From: an uncultured Saprospiraceae bacterium
Lineage (GTDB): Bacteria > Bacteroidota > Bacteroidia > Chitinophagales > Saprospiraceae
Length of the DNA: 64,000 nucleotides
Assembly: GCA_937929945.1 (NCBI GenBank)
Contig: CALFUK010000010.1
Coordinates: 21,442-85,441 of the forward strand
Direction of reading: 5' to 3'
Under the pieces are notes generated by a model. That model did no database searches, was not told the DNA's origin, and worked only from the letters and a program-made list of their open reading frames with translations. A program made the position numbers and the translations under genes. Below, piece after piece: positions 41,442 through 51,357 of the stretch; position 1 is the first letter of the stretch, and each line of letters begins with the position of its first letter.

Positions 41442-43862
41442 TTATTCGATGGTGTAACGATTCTGGCCCGAGGTAAGTGGCAGACGCTTTCCGTTCCAGA
41501 TGATGACACCTTTCATTTGCTTCGGGATCGTGATATCAGCCCTCAGCTTCGTTTTCGATCGCTCTAAGTTAAATGTAATTTCTCCTTTTGAGGTGGGGAG
41601 CATGCCCTCGATTGACTGAAGTCTGCCAAAGGCGGGTTTGATCTGTATTTCTTCAAAGTCATGCTGGACTGATGTAATACCTGCTAAGTAGTGAAAATAA
41701 AAATAGGCTGGTGAGGCACTCCAAGGATGTACTTCAGAGCGCGTCGGCTTCTCCTTACTTTCGAAGCGTTCGAGAGTCGTCGTCATATGATCTGAGATCA
41801 TGGTCTCCCATGGCCGCTGCGCTAGATCAAATAGCTCGGGCGCATCCACCTTCTTAATCGCTTCAAATAAGTAGTATCGATAATAATAAGTCGCCTGCAG
41901 TAGGTCCTCTTCCTCCAAAATCTTCTCCAGAAGTGCTTTCTGTTTACGCTCTTCGATAGCATCGGTGAGTACGGCCATAATATTCGTATGCTGATCATAG
42001 ATCGTCTGGTCAGGCCGCTCTGCGAAGAGGCGGCGCTCAGAATCATAGCAGAGTTCGAAGACTGAGGCCTTGATTTCGGTGGCTCTTTGGTGATACTGAT
42101 CAGCCATATCCGCTGCGCCGATCGCCGTAAATAATTGCGTCGCACTCTGTAAGGCATGTACGTAATGGAGGCTCACGACGGCAGAGTTTTCTCCGTCATT
42201 ATTAGTGGCTGTCCCGCTGCCATTTTGAGGGCCAGTATACCAGTCGATGAAGTAGCGGTATTTTGTTTTATTGACCAGATGAAGCTCATTCATATTCTTC
42301 TCGAATCCCGCTAGTGTATGGATGATGCCATCCTTATATCGATGGATAAAAGTGGTGTCACCAGTCAGCTCATAATAGTCATGAATCATATCGACCCAGA
42401 CTAAAGAGTATGTCGGATAGATGAATGTGGAGCGGAGCGGATAAGCCCCCAGAATATTGCCTTCTGCATCTCTGGACTGATGAAATTGTTCAATGGCATT
42501 CTCTGTATGTGCCAGGCTGCCACTCATAGCCTGCCAGAGTAGCGCTTGGATTTTAGTGTCACCTACGTACTGCATGGTCTCGTAGTAGGCATCACTCAGG
42601 AAGTAATCCTGCGTACAGATATCCACTGTCCGCTTACAGATGTCAAAAATGGCATTGTAGTTTTCATTATCTGACTTGAAGTGAGCTGTCGAGGGAATGG
42701 TTGTCCGTGATCGATGATTGATATATCGCTCCAGGGTGAGTGCTTCGTCTGCGGTTTCTATTTCAAATTCGATGAATCGCCAGGTGCGCATCCAGTTAGG
42801 TATGTACTGCTGAGCGTCCATGCCATTTGATATGATGATGTCGTGGTAGCCGAGTAGTGTTTTGTTTTCTATCTCATTCCTGTCGCCTTTCTCGTTGTTT
42901 TCACCAAAGAGATTTTCGGCGTATTTTATTTTTATCTGGGCGTGCTTCCCTCCGCTAAAGTTGAGTTCTGGAAATCCATTTGTCACGTATTTCTGGTCGA
43001 TGAGAAAGGTCATTTTCTGGTGGCTGGGGATATCAATTTTTCCTGTACTTGGAAAGTGTGTATCACTCTGGGTAGAGCTGCGTACGACTGATCCGATGGC
43101 TTCTGGCTCCCAAGTCAGCAGGGGCAGGCTGCGGGGTTCCAGCAGATATGCGATCGAGCCGCCCATGCTACTCGCACCTTCGAAGAACAAGGTATTGGTC
43201 CACATCGAATCATCATAGCCGAGATCCGTCCACCCAGTCGGGTATCGATTCATGTCTACGTAATCGGTTGGATTATTGGCGTAGAATCCGCCGACAATTG
43301 ATTTTGGTCCTCCACCTCGCCAATTCACCTCAATGGCGTGGTAAGAATCATCCAGCGTACATCGCCAGGTATCTCCCTGTCCGGTGGTCGATATATTCTT
43401 GGCATTTTCGGTCACGCCATTTACCATTAAGCTGGTATATATGGACTGCATGCCCAAGAAGCGACGCTTCCCAAAGTTGATGACTTTTACGGCGATGACG
43501 TTTGGCCCGATCTGCAGGTAGTCTTTGAGATTGAGCGTCTCGTATTTCCAGTGTTTGATATCGCTAAGCTGGGGTCCGTGCGTCACCATCGTTCCATTGA
43601 CGTATAGAAAGTAATGATTGTCAGCCGATATATTGATGATGTAGTCTTGCGCGGTATCCGTGATCTTGAAGCTATTCCTGAATAAGATGATTCGATCCTC
43701 ACCTCCCTCAATAGCTGGATGGCTCACCCAGTTAGCCTTGATTTGGTCTACGGTGTAGGTGGCAGTGGGATAGTTTAGTTCGGACTGCGCTAAGAGTATG
43801 AGCGATGCCAAAAGCAAGTAAATACTTACACTGATACGGACCATTAGGCTAGATATGTTCAT
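41442..43862 (-). CDS. Alpha-L-rhamnosidase-like glycoside hydrolase (GH78)
   Basis: An 806-residue exported enzyme (signal peptide about 1-25, ending LILLAQ). N-terminal beta domains include the carbohydrate-binding-like segment DNHYFLYVNGTMVTHGP, followed by a six-hairpin alpha/alpha barrel (about 380-720). The region of the GH78 acid signature is ALSDAYYETMQYVGDTKIQA written here as YYETMQYVGD, where the Glu and Asp occupy the expected acid positions but the usual Cys-Pro-x-Arg-Asp is replaced. The barrel ends with LAGITSVQHDFEEIQIKPAF and a C-terminal beta domain. It should release terminal L-rhamnose or a related deoxysugar. Confidence 0.85.
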   Translation of the reverse strand: MNISSLMVRISVSIYLLLASLILLAQSELNYPTATYTVDQIKANWVSHPAIEGGEDRIILFRNSFKITDTAQDYIINISADNHYFLYVNGTMVTHGPQLSDIKHWKYETLNLKDYLQIGPNVIAVKVINFGKRRFLGMQSIYTSLMVNGVTENAKNISTTGQGDTWRCTLDDSYHAIEVNWRGGGPKSIVGGFYANNPTDYVDMNRYPTGWTDLGYDDSMWTNTLFFEGASSMGGSIAYLLEPRSLPLLTWEPEAIGSVVRSSTQSDTHFPSTGKIDIPSHQKMTFLIDQKYVTNGFPELNFSGGKHAQIKIKYAENLFGENNEKGDRNEIENKTLLGYHDIIISNGMDAQQYIPNWMRTWRFIEFEIETADEALTLERYINHRSRTTIPSTAHFKSDNENYNAIFDICKRTVDICTQDYFLSDAYYETMQYVGDTKIQALLWQAMSGSLAHTENAIEQFHQSRDAEGNILGAYPLRSTFIYPTYSLVWVDMIHDYYELTGDTTFIHRYKDGIIHTLAGFEKNMNELHLVNKTKYRYFIDWYTGPQNGSGTATNNDGENSAVVSLHYVHALQSATQLFTAIGAADMADQYHQRATEIKASVFELCYDSERRLFAERPDQTIYDQHTNIMAVLTDAIEERKQKALLEKILEEEDLLQATYYYRYYLFEAIKKVDAPELFDLAQRPWETMISDHMTTTLERFESKEKPTRSEVHPWSASPAYFYFHYLAGITSVQHDFEEIQIKPAFGRLQSIEGMLPTSKGEITFNLERSKTKLRADITIPKQMKGVIIWNGKRLPLTSGQNRYTIE

Positions 43863-43968
43863 GTCGTTATCACATTAGAGTAAAGAATACAATCCGACTG
43901 AGCTGCAATGCTTCATACCAGACTAAAGAAGAATCATGAGATCATCTTTATTTAAAAATGGAGCTGCA

Positions 43969-45543
43969 TCACTGTCTGTCAGCATCCTCTAGATCAATAT
44001 CCATCGCTTTACGCGGGAGCATCTCATCGCGCTGAGCCGTCTGCCAGACAAAGTAAGCTATGATGGTCGCTGCCTGCTTCAGGTCTGCTTCGACCAGATG
44101 ATCCCAGTTGTCCATGTTGGAGTGGTGGGTCCTGCTGAAGTAGGCCATCGGCTCTTGTATGAATTGGAATCCAGGGATTCCGACACCATCGAATGGCAGG
44201 TGATCTGTACCGCCAGTATTACTCAGAGTCAGAGTCGATGCCTCTAGCTCATCGAATGGAGCCAGCCACTCTCGAAAGATGGGAGCCACATCGTTGTTGC
44301 CTTGGAGATAGACGCCTCTGATTTTACCAGTGCCGTTGTCCAGGTTATAGTAGGCACTTACTTTTTTCTGAGCAGGCTTAAGTGACTGAGGTGTCCAGCC
44401 GTCTTCTCCAAATTCTGCGTAGTGCTGTCCTACATAGCCGCGAGAGCCGTGCAGTCCCTGCTCTTCTCCTGTCCACAGGGCCAATCGTAAGGTACGTCTT
44501 GGCTGTATACCTGATTCTTTGATTGTCTCTAGAAGTATGCGGGCTGCCTCCATCATTACGGATGACCCAGCACCATTATCCGTAGCTCCAGTACCCGTAT
44601 GCCAAGAGTCGAAGTGGGCTCCGAAGATGACCACCTCATCTCTCAGGTCTGTGCCAGGGATTTCTGCGATAATGTTATGCTCCATCTCATCTGGATTGGT
44701 ATATTCTGATTTGAGGTCGATGGTCAGCTGGGGCTTTATGCCCTTATTCATCATTCTGAAGAGCCGATTATAGTGTTCTACCGATAAGGTGACTTGAGGG
44801 ATGACATCTTTAGCCGAGTCCCTCGCTCTGCCTTCTCCTGTGCGAGCTCCTGAGACGAAGACAGTGCCCAGATCTCCTTTGTAGCTTCGGTCCAAGACGG
44901 CTAGTGGCTTCTCCTTTTCTAAGAATTGCCAGATTTTTTTATTGAGTGAAAAGCCGCCTGCTCGATTTCTGCGACGTGGCCGTGGGGTCGGTGTGCCAGC
45001 ATTGGCTAGCTTGAGCAGAGATTCTGAGTCGTGGCGTTTTGCCTTAGCTTCAAAGGGCGCATCGACATTTCGGATGGTATCCATCATGACGAATTTACCT
45101 TGGAGCTTTCCTTTATAATTTTCTAAGTCCTCTTCTTCATCAACATTGAGGTAGATGACCTCCGCCGTACCTGCAGCTGAGGGCGACCATGCCTTGGGAT
45201 AGGCTATGACCTGCCAATAGGAGGGAGCTGAGGCATGGATTTCAAAATGTTTCAGTTCCCAGCCTCTGCCGAAAGGGCCCCATTCATCCAGCATCACGTT
45301 CTGCATACCCCAGCTTTTTAATTCGGATTCTGCCCAGGCTGTCGCTTTGTCCAGCATGGGGGATCCTGTCAGTCTGGGTCCGTACACATCGGTGATCCAG
45401 CTGGCGATGTCCATGACCTGAGAGTTTTCTAAGCCATGTTTTTTGATGATGTCTGCTATGGCTGGAGTTTCGTCAGGTGCATCCTGAGCTGATGCATGGA
45501 CCATACTGATGCAGCATAGTAGGAGGGTGGCTAAGTATTTCAT
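43969..45543 (-). CDS. Secreted M28-family zinc peptidase
   Basis: From the ATG at 45543 (a TTG at 45567 is in frame but adds only a basic leader), a 524-residue protein with a signal peptide ending VHASAQ. Zinc ligands lie in IFGAHFDSWHTGTGATDNGA and LALWTGEEQGLHGS. A protease-associated insert (about 130-260) contains an Arg-rich stretch TPRPRRRNRAGG. It is related to, but clearly diverged from, the M28 enzyme at 7033-8448. It lies directly downstream of the DUF5117 metalloprotease on the same strand (85-base gap), and the two may act together in protein digestion. Confidence 0.92.
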   Translation of the reverse strand: MKYLATLLLCCISMVHASAQDAPDETPAIADIIKKHGLENSQVMDIASWITDVYGPRLTGSPMLDKATAWAESELKSWGMQNVMLDEWGPFGRGWELKHFEIHASAPSYWQVIAYPKAWSPSAAGTAEVIYLNVDEEEDLENYKGKLQGKFVMMDTIRNVDAPFEAKAKRHDSESLLKLANAGTPTPRPRRRNRAGGFSLNKKIWQFLEKEKPLAVLDRSYKGDLGTVFVSGARTGEGRARDSAKDVIPQVTLSVEHYNRLFRMMNKGIKPQLTIDLKSEYTNPDEMEHNIIAEIPGTDLRDEVVIFGAHFDSWHTGTGATDNGAGSSVMMEAARILLETIKESGIQPRRTLRLALWTGEEQGLHGSRGYVGQHYAEFGEDGWTPQSLKPAQKKVSAYYNLDNGTGKIRGVYLQGNNDVAPIFREWLAPFDELEASTLTLSNTGGTDHLPFDGVGIPGFQFIQEPMAYFSRTHHSNMDNWDHLVEADLKQAATIIAYFVWQTAQRDEMLPRKAMDIDLEDADRQ

Positions 45544-45628
45544 TTTTAAAATTTTTTTTGTTGACAATGTTGATCGATAAAAATATGTCTCGGGCTGATG
45601 TAGCTCATTTTTATTTGCATCAATTTAC

Positions 45629-48007
45629 TTATCGATCAAAAAATGTTTCTCCACAACCGATCGGAGACCCTGGCGGCATAGCTTCAGCCTCTGGCCATTT
45701 ATAGTCTCCAGGGTTGGCCATCGCTCGCTTGACCATGTGCGCGAGGTGCATAGATCTCACATCATTGCTTGCAGTCTTGCCATACTCTTGATTGATATAG
45801 TATAGTGCCTGCGCTGCTACCTGCTGGTTGATCTGACTGTCCATAGCGAGCTTTAAGAGGTGATTCACAAAAATCGTTTCTGTTGATTGATTGATCTGAT
45901 CCGCATAGCTGTCCGATCCCTTTCTGCCTACAGTATTTTTAATGGTGGTGAAGTAATCTTGCACACTCAGCTGATCGCTATCTCGGCTGTGGTATTGCAG
46001 CATTCTGGATAGACGCTGAGGATTGAGCATGAACTCCAATATATAGTTAGCGTAGCTTTCTGATGCTGCGATAGGATCGAATGTCATTCCTGTCTGACTT
46101 TTAAATGACTCTCTGGACTTGCTGTATCCGAAGGCTGCTGGCGGGATGAGATCGATGATATGATCTGGTACCTTAAGTGCATCAGGGCTGAGGGTCTGCA
46201 GTAAGCTATTGATTGCTCTGACTTGTGTGCTGCGGGCTACTGGCTTGACTTGGTGTGGTAGGTCATCACCTTTCACTGTGTAGCTGTAGTCTAATCCGCC
46301 GATCAGCTTAGTGACGGCTTCTGCTTGGTATCGGTGATAGTAATATAGGGGGACTAATACTTTTTCTAATTCTGACAGTGGAGTGCCCTTGGTTATGGTG
46401 TTCTCTCCAAAGTTAGCCAGCGCTGCTTTTCTGACTGTCATCATCTTGTCTAGCTCCGTGATGACGTCAGCTCCGTTATCCCAGAGGTGAGCATTGGGGT
46501 GAGCTCCGGCTGCGGGTCGAGCATCTCGGTCGGAGATGAATTTTAGTCCTTTGGCTTGGGCCTCCTTGATAAGATTAGCTAAGCCTGCTGCCTCTTCCTC
46601 TGTAGAATTGTACTGCGTATATCCATAACGGATAGTGAATTTGTCCCATTCTCCTATTTTATCATCGTAGGCTTTTTTGAGATTCATCTCGGCTCCTTCT
46701 GATGATATGAGGGGCTGTGGATAATCCATGACGGAGGCGCGATCATTATAAGATGAGGCGAAGTTATGCGCTATGCCCAGGGTGTGCCCGACTTCGTGGG
46801 CTGCTAATTGGTTTAGCCGAGCTAAAGCGAGCTTTTGCATTCTGCCGTGATTTTGACTGTCTTTTTCGTATGGCGATAAAAGGGCCTGAGTGATCATAAA
46901 GTCCTGCCGGACCCTGAGAGATCCGAGTGATACATGGCCTTTGATGATCTCTCCGGTACGTGGATCTCGCACTGAAGATCCGTATGACCAGCCTCTGGTA
47001 CTTCGATGTATCCACTGGATCATATTATACCTGACGTCTAAAGGGTCAGCTCCAGCTGGGAGGTCTCTGACTTGGAAGGTGCCTGGCGCAAAGCCAGCTG
47101 CTTGATAGGCTTGGTCCCACCAGCGAGCACCATTCATGAGTGCCGTCTTGACTGGGTCAGGGCACCCCGCATCAATGTAATAGATGATCGGCTCCACAGC
47201 CTCACTGATGGCTGCATCAGGGTCCTTTTTGATCAGCCGGTGTCTATTGATATATCTTTTTTCGATGGGTTCTGCTATGGGTGTCGCATAGTCATAGTAG
47301 CTGGTCTGCCCATAGGCAGAGTAGGGGTGGAAAGCTCTGGGTTGATATTGGTCATCAGGCAGCTCGATAAAGGAGTGGTGCTGTCTGACCGTCAGATGGT
47401 TGGAGTTCGGTGCTACCGTTCTGATATATTTACCAGAGGGCTCTCCTACAAAGGTGAGGATGTTTTCGAATTCAGAATTTTTCGGAAAATTTTTTGTTCT
47501 GTCCTCCCAGATGGCACTCATGTCTTTATTGAGCTTATAGCTACCTTCTTTTGCTCTCTTCAATCTGCCACTGACATTATGCGCATCTCGGAGGATGAAG
47601 GGTGTGATATCGATGACATAGTTTGGTCCAGCTTGATCCTTTAGATCGAATCCCCACAGGACTGATTCTGCAAAAGCTTCTTTGACGGCTAAGACTTCTA
47701 ATTCGTTATCACTGATGGCTCGGTAGCGTTGATTCGGCTCGATCAGCATCAGTTTATTACCAGCTTTGATAAACTTTACGATTGCCGTACCGCCTAGCTG
47801 ACCTCGATCGAGGCCGATGTCATTGGACCCCAGTCCAGCTGCTAAAGAGTTGACATAGAGAAATTCAAAATCCAGCTTATCGGCGGGGACATGCAGTTTG
47901 ACTTTGCCGTCGGCACTGATTTCGAAATCAAAGAATCCAGCTTGGACCTGGCTGAATAAGCTAAGCTGTATCATCATAGCTATTGTAAGCGAGAACAGTC
48001 TAATCAT
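45629..48007 (-). CDS. DUF5117/DUF4953 zinc metalloprotease
   Basis: A 792-residue secreted zincin with a signal peptide ending SQVQAG. The metal site H404-E405-V-G-H408-T-L-G411-I-A-H414 is a full HExxHxxGxxH, and the following SVMDYP gives the met-turn. Residues about 25-200 correspond to DUF5118/DUF5117 prodomain-like beta structure (IRTVAPNSNHLTVRQHHSFI), and the C-terminal about 250 residues to DUF4953. Such proteins are widespread in Bacteroidota and probably degrade extracellular protein. An M28 exopeptidase follows on the same strand. Confidence 0.92.
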   Translation of the reverse strand: MIRLFSLTIAMMIQLSLFSQVQAGFFDFEISADGKVKLHVPADKLDFEFLYVNSLAAGLGSNDIGLDRGQLGGTAIVKFIKAGNKLMLIEPNQRYRAISDNELEVLAVKEAFAESVLWGFDLKDQAGPNYVIDITPFILRDAHNVSGRLKRAKEGSYKLNKDMSAIWEDRTKNFPKNSEFENILTFVGEPSGKYIRTVAPNSNHLTVRQHHSFIELPDDQYQPRAFHPYSAYGQTSYYDYATPIAEPIEKRYINRHRLIKKDPDAAISEAVEPIIYYIDAGCPDPVKTALMNGARWWDQAYQAAGFAPGTFQVRDLPAGADPLDVRYNMIQWIHRSTRGWSYGSSVRDPRTGEIIKGHVSLGSLRVRQDFMITQALLSPYEKDSQNHGRMQKLALARLNQLAAHEVGHTLGIAHNFASSYNDRASVMDYPQPLISSEGAEMNLKKAYDDKIGEWDKFTIRYGYTQYNSTEEEAAGLANLIKEAQAKGLKFISDRDARPAAGAHPNAHLWDNGADVITELDKMMTVRKAALANFGENTITKGTPLSELEKVLVPLYYYHRYQAEAVTKLIGGLDYSYTVKGDDLPHQVKPVARSTQVRAINSLLQTLSPDALKVPDHIIDLIPPAAFGYSKSRESFKSQTGMTFDPIAASESYANYILEFMLNPQRLSRMLQYHSRDSDQLSVQDYFTTIKNTVGRKGSDSYADQINQSTETIFVNHLLKLAMDSQINQQVAAQALYYINQEYGKTASNDVRSMHLAHMVKRAMANPGDYKWPEAEAMPPGSPIGCGETFFDR

Positions 48008-48113
48008 GTATGGGTACTATTTTGTTATACCATAAATATGGTGAATTACCCTCGGAAAACAGGCATCAGTAATTCTTCATTTAAAGATTCTAAAGATCGA
48101 GGAGAATCTACGA

Positions 48114-48479
48114 TCAAGGGCGCTTTCTCAATAGCTTGATGAAATAGAAGTCCAGCACCAGTAGGATGAGGAGTATGCCCAGAGATTCTCTGACCATCTC
48201 GATGTATGGGGATTCTGCTTTCATACTGCCAGTGATGGAGGGCATGCCATCCTTGACCCAATCATAAATATAGGGGATGTAGCTGATGAATAAGCCCAAG
48301 GAGATTATCACGCCTATCGTAATGGGAATCAGGGATAGCTCAGTATACTGGTACAATAGAATGCAAGATGCCACGTAGGTGTAGGCTATGATCCAGAGTA
48401 GAGGGTCTGGATCGTTATACTGGAAGTAGGCAAAGAGGATAAAGACAGCTGCGAGGATAAGATTTAGATATTGCTTCAC
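48114..48479 (-). CDS. TMEM220-family membrane protein
   Basis: A 121-residue protein with about four membrane helices. The first loop FAYFQYNDPDPLLWIIAY (Asn-Asp-Pro-Asp) is the hallmark of the transmembrane-220 family, whose function is unknown. It lies upstream of the DUF5117 gene on the same strand with a 106-base gap. The frame at 48046-48261 overlaps it out of phase and is not a gene. Confidence 0.88.
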   Translation of the reverse strand: MKQYLNLILAAVFILFAYFQYNDPDPLLWIIAYTYVASCILLYQYTELSLIPITIGVIISLGLFISYIPYIYDWVKDGMPSITGSMKAESPYIEMVRESLGILLILLVLDFYFIKLLRKRP

Positions 48480-48563
48480 GTCTTAGAGTTTTTTAGTCAG
48501 AGAGTCTATCATCATTTTAGGCGTATGATTCGCAAGTGTGATTTCGCTTTGGTCAAGATCGCT

Positions 48564-49850
48564 TTATGACAATTTAATGACTCTGATGCGATCAGAATTC
48601 AGGATATCTCGATATGCGATGTAGATTTGATTATCATAAATGGCCATCCTGGGAAAACCACTTTTTCTGGATTTCTTATTGCGAGCGATGACTTCTTTAT
48701 GGAGTAGCTCCCCTGCTGCATTACATTGGGCTATCCAGATACTGGTGTCATCTATGTCTTCTTCCATATAGCTGATGTATATCTCCTGATCATGATTAAT
48801 CTGAATGTCGATGCGGCCCATCGCTTCGGCGTCGTATGAGAGGATGACTGGCTTACTGAATGTCTTACCACAGTCGCTAGATGTGCTGAGTAGCGTCTTT
48901 CTGAATCCTCCAGACTCCGTGTACCAGGCCACGGCTATGAGTCCAGCTGCGCTCGCGATTCTTGGTCCATTCACGGGGCAGCCTGCTATAGTCCACCCGT
49001 CCTGGTGTACTGGCTGAGGCTGGGACCAGGCACCCTGATCCAGGATAGAAAAATAAATATCTCGGACCTCAGCATCACTCCTGTCACGATACACAGCGAT
49101 AGGTCCACAGTCTGAGAGCGCGACATCCGTCTGGCAGCAGTCACATACTTTGCTGTCGATCTCCAGTCGCTGTGAGACATTTCCGTGCTGATCTATCAGT
49201 GCCGATCTCAGGGTCATCGCTCCTCCATGTCCGTGGTCATGGCCGTGATCACCAGCTGCTGATGTAGCTGATTCGAGTTTAGTCTGTCTGCCATCCAGCC
49301 AGACTGCCAGCAGTGATTCGTCCACCGTACAGCTAGAGACGAATCCGTGCTCAGCGGCTATGCCATCATTATGGAGTACGCCTTGTGCCTGCCAAGTGGA
49401 TCCGTCGGCGGAGCCGAGTGCAAATCTGATGTCATAGTCATAAGTGCCCTCAGCGCTCATCTGCAGCCAGTGAGCGAATAAGGTAGGTGACTGGCCGATG
49501 AACCCAATGGCAGGGAAGTCGGCCCAATTAATAAACCAATCATCGCCAGATGCAACTTGGTGTGCCGTCTGAAAGCTCTGATCCTGTAGCTTGCTGATCT
49601 TGAATGCTGACTGTAGAGAGTCGAGCTCTTCCACCCAGCTCAGGTATAACTGACGATCAGGGCTCACGGCTATGCTTACCTCTCCACTCTGCATGGCGGA
49701 AGGATTTTTGACCTCTGTGATCTGAAAGCGATGTGCATCATCATGACAAGATCCACAGAATAAATGGATGGCCGTGAGCCATGCACACCAAGAATACCAA
49801 TGTCGAGTCACTATCATAGAATAGGCTAAGTTGATAAAAATTAAGAACAA
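48564..49850 (-). CDS. Secreted sialidase-like beta-propeller protein
   Basis: 428 residues from ATG at 49850; an ATG at 49817 would give a tidier signal sequence ending near HLFCGSC, possibly a lipidation site. The body has repeated propeller strands with Asp-box-like turns (SSDCGKTFSKP, SADGSTWQAQG) as in BNR/sialidase-type proteins. Two odd inserts are a His-rich loop (GDHGHDHGHGG) and a Cys cluster (KVCDCCQTD) next to CGPIAVYRDRSDAEVRDIYF. Catalytic Arg/Tyr residues of true sialidases cannot be confirmed. Binding of a metal by the His and Cys clusters is inference. Confidence 0.78.
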   Translation of the reverse strand: MFLIFINLAYSMIVTRHWYSWCAWLTAIHLFCGSCHDDAHRFQITEVKNPSAMQSGEVSIAVSPDRQLYLSWVEELDSLQSAFKISKLQDQSFQTAHQVASGDDWFINWADFPAIGFIGQSPTLFAHWLQMSAEGTYDYDIRFALGSADGSTWQAQGVLHNDGIAAEHGFVSSCTVDESLLAVWLDGRQTKLESATSAAGDHGHDHGHGGAMTLRSALIDQHGNVSQRLEIDSKVCDCCQTDVALSDCGPIAVYRDRSDAEVRDIYFSILDQGAWSQPQPVHQDGWTIAGCPVNGPRIASAAGLIAVAWYTESGGFRKTLLSTSSDCGKTFSKPVILSYDAEAMGRIDIQINHDQEIYISYMEEDIDDTSIWIAQCNAAGELLHKEVIARNKKSRKSGFPRMAIYDNQIYIAYRDILNSDRIRVIKLS

Positions 49851-50086
49851 GAATCTTCGATGAGTGCCTTATCTTTTGAAAGATTTGTCAGAGTCGATCC
49901 TGTTCGATAGGTAGATCACTCAGGCTCGGTATTATCATGCTGTTTGAGTTTAGTTATGTATAATTATATTTAAGTAGTCGAATGGTAGGCGCATGGCTTA
50001 ATTTTAAGATAGATATTTAAGTATTCGTATTAAGCTGAGAAGAGACCAGCTGATACACTTTCTTAACTTCCAAATTCTTTAAGCTT

Positions 50087-50980
50087 ATGAACACGTTCCG
50101 AATCTTTGCTATAGGCTTAGCTCTATGGTTCTTTTTAAATGTAAATTTATTCGCTCAATTCAATTTATTCGCTCAGTATGAGGCGTGCTCTGGTTCCTCT
50201 TGTGCCTTTAATGGGCTCGCCTCCAGTGCGTGTGGCACCAGTCAGGTATTCCAAACCATGGGGCTAAATTTCAGCCATTTGATTCAGGAGACAAATTGTG
50301 ATCTGGGTAATGGTGAGGGTCATTCTACGACGAATGCATTCGTCAATGCAAGCATCGTCGATACGACCATCAGAGATTTGCTTAGTGCATCGATTCCTTT
50401 TGCATTCAGAAGTGAGTTTACCCTGCAGAACTTCTCCATGGACTGCGATATTACGATGACCATAGCAGAGCAGTCTACGAGCCGATTCGCTCATCAGCCT
50501 ACAGAGATCGTATTGGCAGGCCAGACAGGCGTCAATGGAGTCACCTCCGCTAGCCGACACTTTATATTACCAGAGGCACAGACAGCCTACTTCAATTATT
50601 CTACCACTCAGGATATGGAAGTGACCGCCTATTCTATGATGGGACAAAGTAATGAGTGCCAGTACACAGCCAATGTAGAGATACAGCTCCTGATCACTGA
50701 CCAATTTGCCACGGATAATGGTATCGTGACTCAGCCAGTGCTCACCTGGGCAGGGACCCCGATTAAGATCAGGAAGGAGTGTGCCAAGGTAGTGGAGCTG
50801 CAGTCAGACACGCTGGATTCTTATATTTATTCAGCCAGGGATACCTTATTCTCTTCGAGCATCATCCCTACAGGTGGAGTCGTAGAATTTCGGTCCAATC
50901 AGGATATCATATTGGAAGCTGGGTTCGAAATCGAGGCTGGTGCTGATTTTGTAGTGAGTGATTATGTTGCGTGTCTGTAG
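50087..50980 (+). CDS. Secreted protein with C-terminal 3-coathanger stack domain
   Basis: A 297-residue protein. The leader contains a duplicated signal-cleavage site (NLFAQFNLFAQ). The middle is Cys-poor and beta-rich with no known domain; Cys pairs occur at the start (ACSGSSCAFNGLASSACG) and end (ECQYTANV). The C-terminus GGVVEFRSNQDIILEAGFEI and following EAGADFVV is a 3-coathanger stack domain, common in Bacteroidota surface proteins often near T9SS tails. No full sorting domain is present. Role unknown. The 236 bases upstream and 377 downstream hold no convincing gene. Confidence 0.72.
   Translation: MNTFRIFAIGLALWFFLNVNLFAQFNLFAQYEACSGSSCAFNGLASSACGTSQVFQTMGLNFSHLIQETNCDLGNGEGHSTTNAFVNASIVDTTIRDLLSASIPFAFRSEFTLQNFSMDCDITMTIAEQSTSRFAHQPTEIVLAGQTGVNGVTSASRHFILPEAQTAYFNYSTTQDMEVTAYSMMGQSNECQYTANVEIQLLITDQFATDNGIVTQPVLTWAGTPIKIRKECAKVVELQSDTLDSYIYSARDTLFSSSIIPTGGVVEFRSNQDIILEAGFEIEAGADFVVSDYVACL
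50144..50179. repeat. 18-bp tandem duplication inside a signal peptide
   Basis: Two units beginning AATTTATTCGCTCA at 50144 and 50162 encode NLFAQF and NLFAQY. The duplication doubles the cleavage site of the secreted protein without breaking the frame. Confidence 0.85.
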
Positions 50981-51357
50981 TGCGGAGATCGATATCTCGT
51001 TTTTACTCCGGATGCAAGGAAGCAGAACCTGCGCTATGTCTTAGGATTCATCCGCAGTCATTGATCTACTGTACCACGAAAAGCGACGATTGAAAATAAG
51101 TTTGTATGGGATCAAAAACTGGCTCTTGTCATGTAGAGATACGTGTGAATTTCTGATACCATAAGCACTAAAAGCAATGAGACTTTTAGGTGCAGCTCAG
51201 TCAGGTTGATGAAGATAGTTAGTGGCTTGCTGCCATTGATCACTGAGGTCGGAACTCTAATCATCTTGATGGTTCTGTCTCAATCCAAAGTTGATAAATA
51301 AATGTATGATGCTCTGAATTTCTGGGTATTATCAGATCATGTGCTACATTAGTATCC
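50981..51357. other. 377-base gap with one possible 30-residue peptide
   Basis: No long frame, tRNA or strong hairpin is seen. An ATG at 51209 opens a 30-residue frame on the plus strand ending at 51301, with a hydrophobic centre (GLLPLITEVGTLIILMVL) and basic end. Evidence for translation is absent. The promoter of the DUF885 gene should lie toward the right edge. Confidence 0.4.
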
